Below are positions 39,529-43,981 of a stretch of 43,981 nt of DNA, piece by piece. This DNA comes from Richelia sp. CSU_2_1. GTDB taxonomy: Bacteria > Cyanobacteriota > Cyanobacteriia > Cyanobacteriales > Microcoleaceae. Positions within the stretch are counted from its first letter, which is position 1, and every line of letters starts with the position of its first letter. The stretch is taken from positions 1 through 43,981 of the forward strand of contig JAAUPF010000038.1 of NCBI GenBank assembly GCA_012034575.1, written 5' to 3'. The notes beneath the pieces were generated by a model. That model made no database searches, was not told where the DNA came from, and saw only the letters and a list, made by a program, of their open reading frames with translations. A program made the position numbers and the translations under genes.

Positions 39529-41319
39529 TTAATTCGATCGCACTGACGGTACGAACTGTTGTAAATAACTCTTTTGCCACATACCAGAAAAATTGCTAGC
39601 TATCTGGCTTAATTTATCGAATTTAGGAATTAATTGAGATTCTTTGCGTTTGTCTAAGGCTGCGATAGTCGCAAAAAATAGTGCCAATACTGACAAAAAT
39701 ACGATCGCGATAATAAAGAACAGCGTCCAATAAACCAGAAACTCTGTCTGATAGTCTACACTAAATAGCGAATTAATCACTGAATCGGAAAAATACAGCA
39801 TCAGCCCTACCGAGAACCACAGGCCCAACAATACCCCATTCCACCCCAGGATATTGGTTGCTGTTTTATTATTTTTGGATGCAGAAAGCTCTAGTTCTCT
39901 AATTTTGCTGTTAATCCTAGATGTCACTTCTCCCAAAGCATTCTGCATCGAATCTCGGATCGCATTTAATTCATTGTCGAGGTTGATGCACTGTTGGGAG
40001 GTGTTTTTTTCCACGTTCAAACCTTGCAATTTCTGCTGGTGTTCCACCAGCCTGCTACCTAACGTATAATCCAATATTTGCAGGCGATCGACCGTTAAAT
40101 GCAGCAGTTCCATATTAGCATCCAGCAATCCCTGACAATCTACGATCGACTTAATTAGCTTGTTAATAGTTTCGATCCGATTGTCTACAGTGTTTTGATA
40201 TTCCTGCTTCTTTTCTAACAAAAATTTTGCGACTTCCGTGTCGCGATCGCACAGATTTAGCGCCTCGGAATACACTGTATCGATTTCTATTTTGTATCGA
40301 TCTAAAGATGATTTAAACTCCTCTATTTCAGGAATTATCAGCATTTCTAATTGCTGGTTTTCTAATTTAAATTTGTAGGTTAGCGCTCTCACGATCGGTG
40401 CCGATCTCCGATCCAGATCGTCCTTGTAAGGCTCTAAAATAGTTGCAGCTTTCTCCTTGACAATCGATTCCGGGTGTTCGATAAATTCAAAGATTTTGGC
40501 AATAATTTGACAAAAATCTTCCCGATTGAAACTATTTTTTGCTGTTTGCAAAAACTTTTCGATCGTCGCATCATTTTCGGCGTTCAACCCGTACTGAACT
40601 TTCGTAACTGCGATCGCGGCAAATACTAAATCTATCCACAATAAATATTCTGCGCAATCCATTTGCAAGCTAAACAGCAGCCAACTCGGGCCGTACACCC
40701 AGAAATCCACAGCATTTTCAGATTCCTTACCCGTACCATTTCCGTTATCCTCATCCCCCGAATTAACACTGTTATTTGTCAATATTTGAATCTGTTCTTT
40801 AGCAACTTGCAGCTCAATTTCCGGCGCATTGATATTGACTTTTGTCGCGCTGTCAATATTATTTTCAATCGCCGGCGTTTGCCATTCATCATCCAGCCAA
40901 ATTGACTTAATACTAACAGCAGCCGACCACCTAATTAAAGGTGTATCACCCGATCGCGCTGCTTTTTCCAGTACCAGCAGCAGATTTTTGCTAAAATCGC
41001 TAATGCCGGAGGCTATTTCACTTTTTAACTGCAAATCTCGCACTTTACCGATTGCTTGAATTGCCAAAGCTTGAAACAGCAAATTCGGATGCGGTTTTCT
41101 CGCAGATTCCGGTATATCTTCCCCGATAATTCCGCTTTTGGGCACATCTAAAACTTCAGCAAAAGGATCGAGCCCGCACTGCTGTAAAATTCCTTCAACG
41201 ACTTTTATTCTTTGCCAAGGCTGAGTGCATTTACCCAGATTGAAAGTTAGCGCTGTCCCGCTGCACTCCATCGACTGCGGAATGTCATTGCGATCGAGAT
41301 TCCATTGATTGCTAGTCAT
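39529..41319 (-). CDS. Membrane protein of unknown function with helical N-terminus
   Basis: 596 residues. Residues ~1-330 are helical and HEAT-like in feel (ALAIQAIGKVRDLQLKSEIA, ILEPYKDDLDRRSAPIVRAL), with an acidic, Asn/Gly-rich linker near 200. A long coiled-coil-like stretch (~330-480) contains repeated Leu/Lys/Glu patterns. Two membrane segments near the C-terminus (LGLWFSVGLMLYF and VYWTLFFIIAIVFLSVLALF) anchor it, followed by a short tail. I do not recognise the family. A membrane-tethered scaffold is the most I would infer. Upstream lies a heptamer repeat; no clear operon partner. Confidence 0.6.
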   Translation of the reverse strand: MTSNQWNLDRNDIPQSMECSGTALTFNLGKCTQPWQRIKVVEGILQQCGLDPFAEVLDVPKSGIIGEDIPESARKPHPNLLFQALAIQAIGKVRDLQLKSEIASGISDFSKNLLLVLEKAARSGDTPLIRWSAAVSIKSIWLDDEWQTPAIENNIDSATKVNINAPEIELQVAKEQIQILTNNSVNSGDEDNGNGTGKESENAVDFWVYGPSWLLFSLQMDCAEYLLWIDLVFAAIAVTKVQYGLNAENDATIEKFLQTAKNSFNREDFCQIIAKIFEFIEHPESIVKEKAATILEPYKDDLDRRSAPIVRALTYKFKLENQQLEMLIIPEIEEFKSSLDRYKIEIDTVYSEALNLCDRDTEVAKFLLEKKQEYQNTVDNRIETINKLIKSIVDCQGLLDANMELLHLTVDRLQILDYTLGSRLVEHQQKLQGLNVEKNTSQQCINLDNELNAIRDSMQNALGEVTSRINSKIRELELSASKNNKTATNILGWNGVLLGLWFSVGLMLYFSDSVINSLFSVDYQTEFLVYWTLFFIIAIVFLSVLALFFATIAALDKRKESQLIPKFDKLSQIASNFSGMWQKSYLQQFVPSVRSN

Positions 41320-41446
41320 GTTTTTCGCCCCGACAATTGCTAGATATTGTGCTAGATATTGTGCTAGATATTGCTGAATATTGATGCGTTTGCCTGATGC
41401 TGACTGCCACTTTACACCTACTGCTGCTTTTTGTCAATACAATAGA

Positions 41447-41480
41447 GTTGACAGTTGACAGTTGACAGTTGACAGTTATG
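41447..41480. repeat. Heptanucleotide tandem repeat (GTTGACA)n
   Basis: About four copies of the same unit family as at 6669 and 38422, lying just downstream of the SGNH gene end. A 16-nt direct repeat (TATTGTGCTAGATATT-type, about 41344-41375) is nearby. Confidence 0.7.
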
Positions 41481-41495
41481 ATAACTAGCAGCAAG

Positions 41496-42455
41496 TTATG
41501 GTTTCTTTTTGGGAGAATTTAATATTTTATCTGCTACCATTTTGTCAACAATTAAATCGCTGACGATGCGCGAACCGTGCAAAGTAAAATGCAGCCCGTC
41601 GTTGACTTTAACATATCCCCGCTTTCCCGATTTGTCCGCGACAACGGGAGCAAAATCGCCTCCGGCGGCAAAAGTTTCCCACGTAGAAATAAAGGTAATT
41701 TTCGGGTGAGATTTACTGACATCTCGGTAAATCTCGTTCATCATGGGAAATAGTCGGCGGTACTGAGATTTGTTCGATCGCGATTGACCGATCCAGTATA
41801 CTTTTCTCACCGGCAATGCAGCTAACAATTTTGCATATTTTTCTACTCTTTCTCGATAAGCTGTTTGCCATTCTTTGGTCCCGACTACCCGATATTTTCC
41901 TTGAAAATCGGAAATATCTTGTGTGTCATTTCCTCCAAAAAGTACCACTATGACATCCGGCTGGTAATCGCCGATGATTTGGCGAGTTCTGGCGTACCAA
42001 TCATAATAATCGATCCGGTTTAAGCCGCTGGATACTTTGTAGTCAATTTTTGTATTGGCAATATTATAATTTTCTTTCAAACTGTACTGAAGTTGAGTTC
42101 CCAAATCCAGCATTACTGAGTCTCCTACAAACAAAAACTTGCGGTAAGGGCGGGTAAGTCTCGGTTTTTTAGCAGGCTTTTTAGTTGTTGTTTTTGTTGG
42201 GTCGATCGACCTTTTTTCGGTTCTCGGGGTTGCGGTTTTTTGCGGGCGGCTGTCAAAGTCAATGTCTTTAATTCTGCGCCAAAAATCTTGCTCTTGTTTC
42301 CTAAAGCCGTCAAGTTCGATTTGCCGCGCTGCTTGTTTGATTTCAGAACTTGCAAACGGAGTTGAAGAAAAACTTTTCAGGAATAATGCTAAATTTCCCA
42401 AGACTAAAGTCAAAATTACCGAAGTGACGATTAGCAAAATTTCCCGATCTTTCAT
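41496..42455 (-). CDS. SGNH/GDSL hydrolase family protein (DUF459-like), membrane-anchored
   Basis: 319 residues. An N-terminal membrane anchor (ILLIVTSVILTLVLGNLALF) is followed by a basic Lys/Thr/Pro linker (~70-100) and an extracytoplasmic SGNH domain: block I FLFVGDSVMLDLG (Ser113), the Gly block DYYDWY region, block III VIVVLFGGNDTQD, and block V NDGLHFTLHGSR (Asp/His). Such proteins act with MBOAT acyltransferases to O-acetylate surface polysaccharides. The MBOAT gene lies directly upstream, 5 bp away, in the same operon. Confidence 0.85.
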   Translation of the reverse strand: MKDREILLIVTSVILTLVLGNLALFLKSFSSTPFASSEIKQAARQIELDGFRKQEQDFWRRIKDIDFDSRPQKTATPRTEKRSIDPTKTTTKKPAKKPRLTRPYRKFLFVGDSVMLDLGTQLQYSLKENYNIANTKIDYKVSSGLNRIDYYDWYARTRQIIGDYQPDVIVVLFGGNDTQDISDFQGKYRVVGTKEWQTAYRERVEKYAKLLAALPVRKVYWIGQSRSNKSQYRRLFPMMNEIYRDVSKSHPKITFISTWETFAAGGDFAPVVADKSGKRGYVKVNDGLHFTLHGSRIVSDLIVDKMVADKILNSPKKKP

Positions 42456-42460
42456 ATTGC

Positions 42461-43874
42461 TTAAAAGTTAAAGTAGATAAAAGGCGGAACAGTCGTCGGT
42501 CCCAGCATCAAAATAGCATACACGAACAGGGAAACCAAGACAACTCGAAAAAAATATTTTTAATGCAAATACAATTTGCAACTGCTTGGAAATACGATCG
42601 CCCCACAAATTAATCGCGCCAATAACTGCAATTACTAAGTACAACTGCCAAAAGTTAAATTGAAACGTTGCAAAGGAAAAGCGAAATATGCCCTGAAAGA
42701 ACACCATCGCAGTTTCCCAGTTGGGAGTGCCAAAAAAGACCCAGCTACAAGTAATAAAAGTGAAGGTCATCAGCCAATTAATAAATCTGGCTTTGCGCGA
42801 ATTATTCCATTCTAATTTAAGTCCGATCGCTTGGGGAATATCCCGACATAAATGGTTAGCAATTAATCCCAAACCGTGCATGATTCCCCAGACAATAAAG
42901 TTTACACCCGCACCGTGCCAAAATCCACCGATCGCCATTGTCAAAAGTAAATTTAGGTACTTCCTCAATTTGCCGTATTTGTTGCCGCCGAAAGGAATGT
43001 AAACATAGTCTCGCAGCCACTCGGAAAGACTGATGTGCCACCTTTTCCAAAACTCTTGCAAACAGAGCGATCGATATGGCATATTAAAGTTGGCGATCGG
43101 CTTGAAACCCAGCAAGCAAGAAATGCCGTTTGCTAAATCCGAGTAACCGCTGAAATCTACATAAATCAAACAAGAATAGGAAATTGCTGCCAGAATTAAA
43201 TCGATGCTGCTGTATTGTTGCGGAACTCTGAAAGGCTGCTGCGTGAAACTAAATAAAAAGCTCGATAAAGTATATTTTTTGAACAATCCCGACAGAATTA
43301 AGACGATAACTTCTTCGATTTGATAGTCGTATTTTTTAGGTGAATTTAGTTGCGCGTAAAATTCTCCCGCACGGGCGATCGGACCTGAGGCAATTTGAGG
43401 AAAATAGGTGATATAAGTGGCGTAGTCTACAAATTTCGGACAGGTAAGTTTTTGCTGGTAGCAGTCGATTAAATGGGACATCATTCTAAAAGTATAGAAT
43501 GACACGCCGACGGGGGCAATTATTTGCAAAACTTGAAAGCTGGCGGGGATTTTGAGCTGGTTCAGCAGTTCAAATAAAGAAGTTACAAAAAAGTTGCAAT
43601 ATTTAAAAATGCCGAGATTGGCAATGTTGAAAATTATTCCGAAAATTAAAGCAAGTTTTTGGTACTTGCCGTTGCAAACAGCGCGGAGAATGATATAATT
43701 GTAGGCAGTTCCCAATACCAAAACTAAAAGAAAATCGAAACTCCAAAAAGAATAAAATAGCAAGCTGGATGCTAGCAAAGCAATTTTGTATAAATCGACT
43801 TTGGATTTTAAAGATACGATCGCGCTAAAAACAATCAGGAAAAATACGAGAAATTGATAAGTGGGAAATAGCAT
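42461..43874 (-). pseudogene. MBOAT-family O-acyltransferase (AlgI-like), frameshifted near the C-terminus
   Basis: A polytopic membrane acyltransferase that moves acyl groups across the membrane for polysaccharide O-acetylation. Signatures: ASGPIARAGEFYAQL, the WKRWHISLSEWLRDYVYIPF block, GGNKYG, and GGFWHGAGVNFIVWGIMHGL with the conserved His. At about 42555-42562 a run of seven T shifts the frame; with six T the normal AlgI-type end (RVVLVSLFVYAILMLGPTTV, then PPFIYFNF) is restored to the stop at 42461. As read, the shifted frame ends at 42468. Length with correction ~470, normal. Likely a sequencing indel. Operon with the SGNH gene. Confidence 0.85.
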
Positions 43875-43895
43875 AATGTCTAGTGATAGTTGTGA

Positions 43896-43939
43896 GGGAG
43901 TTTTGAGTTTTGAGTTTTGAGTTTTGAGTTTTGAGTTTG
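43896..43939. repeat. Heptanucleotide tandem repeat (GAGTTTT)n
   Basis: About six copies upstream of the MBOAT gene start, at the window end. STRR type. Confidence 0.8.
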
Positions 43940-43981
43940 AGTTAAAGAAAGTTGACTAGTTGTGTAGGGAGTTTAGTTTTG

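Overview
Organism. From about position 1272 to the end, the window is chromosome-like DNA of a filamentous cyanobacterium, most likely Oscillatoriales (Microcoleus/Oscillatoria type). The reasons are: very frequent CGATCG and GCGATCGC (HIP1) sites; many tandem heptanucleotide repeats; a secreted peptide ending in RGSGR (PatX type); cyanobacteria-specific families (DUF3143, PatB/CnfR-like regulators); and the gene order clpC, rimI, lysA, cdaA, uppS. The first ~1.27 kb is different: AT-rich, without CGATCG sites, with a Bacteroidetes-style promoter and Bacteroidetes-like proteins. The two parts meet inside one reading frame, at the ILDADIY codons shared by Mrp and CoaE. The join is therefore probably an assembly or template-switch chimera, and the first 1.27 kb should not be credited to the cyanobacterium.

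Layout. 1-1271: end of a pyruvate dehydrogenase E1 beta gene, then a frameshifted, truncated mrp. 1251-6540: truncated coaE, a PatX-like peptide gene, a second small secreted peptide, a repeat-rich stretch with gene fragments, a frameshifted lepB, a class II Fic protein and a secreted protein. 6704-14173: clpC (minus), rimI (minus) and lysA-cdaA-uppS (plus). 14410-24877: DUF3143 and J-domain genes, a glycosyltransferase, an IMPase-family phosphatase, a Crp-family regulator overlapping an M61 peptidase, a TerB-like gene, ppsA and an HxlR regulator. 24991-27108: a uma2 gene split by an IscB (OMEGA/HEARO) element. 27307-39132: two paralogous ferredoxin-HTH regulators, a ParB-family gene, and an accessory cluster (TPR-like, cupin, two small proteins, ankyrin, SagB-type oxidoreductase) plus an ArsC-like nitrogenase-associated gene. 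39529-43874: an unknown membrane protein and a GDSL/MBOAT acyl-transfer pair.

How it may work together. The most interesting region is 27-39 kb. A conserved site, TTGAG-N4-TGAGTACA-N3-CTAAT, occurs three times, each about 170-210 bp ahead of a gene start: parB-like, the TPR/cupin operon, and, on the other strand, the nitrogenase-associated ArsC-like gene. Two of the sites lie in ~180-nt elements of nearly equal length, each divergent from one of the two Fe-S/HTH regulators and each ending in the same extended -10 promoter. This suggests a small oxygen- or nitrogen-linked regulon whose regulators sit beside their targets. The second strong item is the IscB element: its predicted guide region lies in the disrupted uma2 coding sequence, and removing the element restores a plausible reading frame at the junction.

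Quality. Single-base indels that break otherwise conserved genes (mrp in an A run, lepB in a C run, MBOAT in a T run), together with the chimeric end, point to draft-level sequence.
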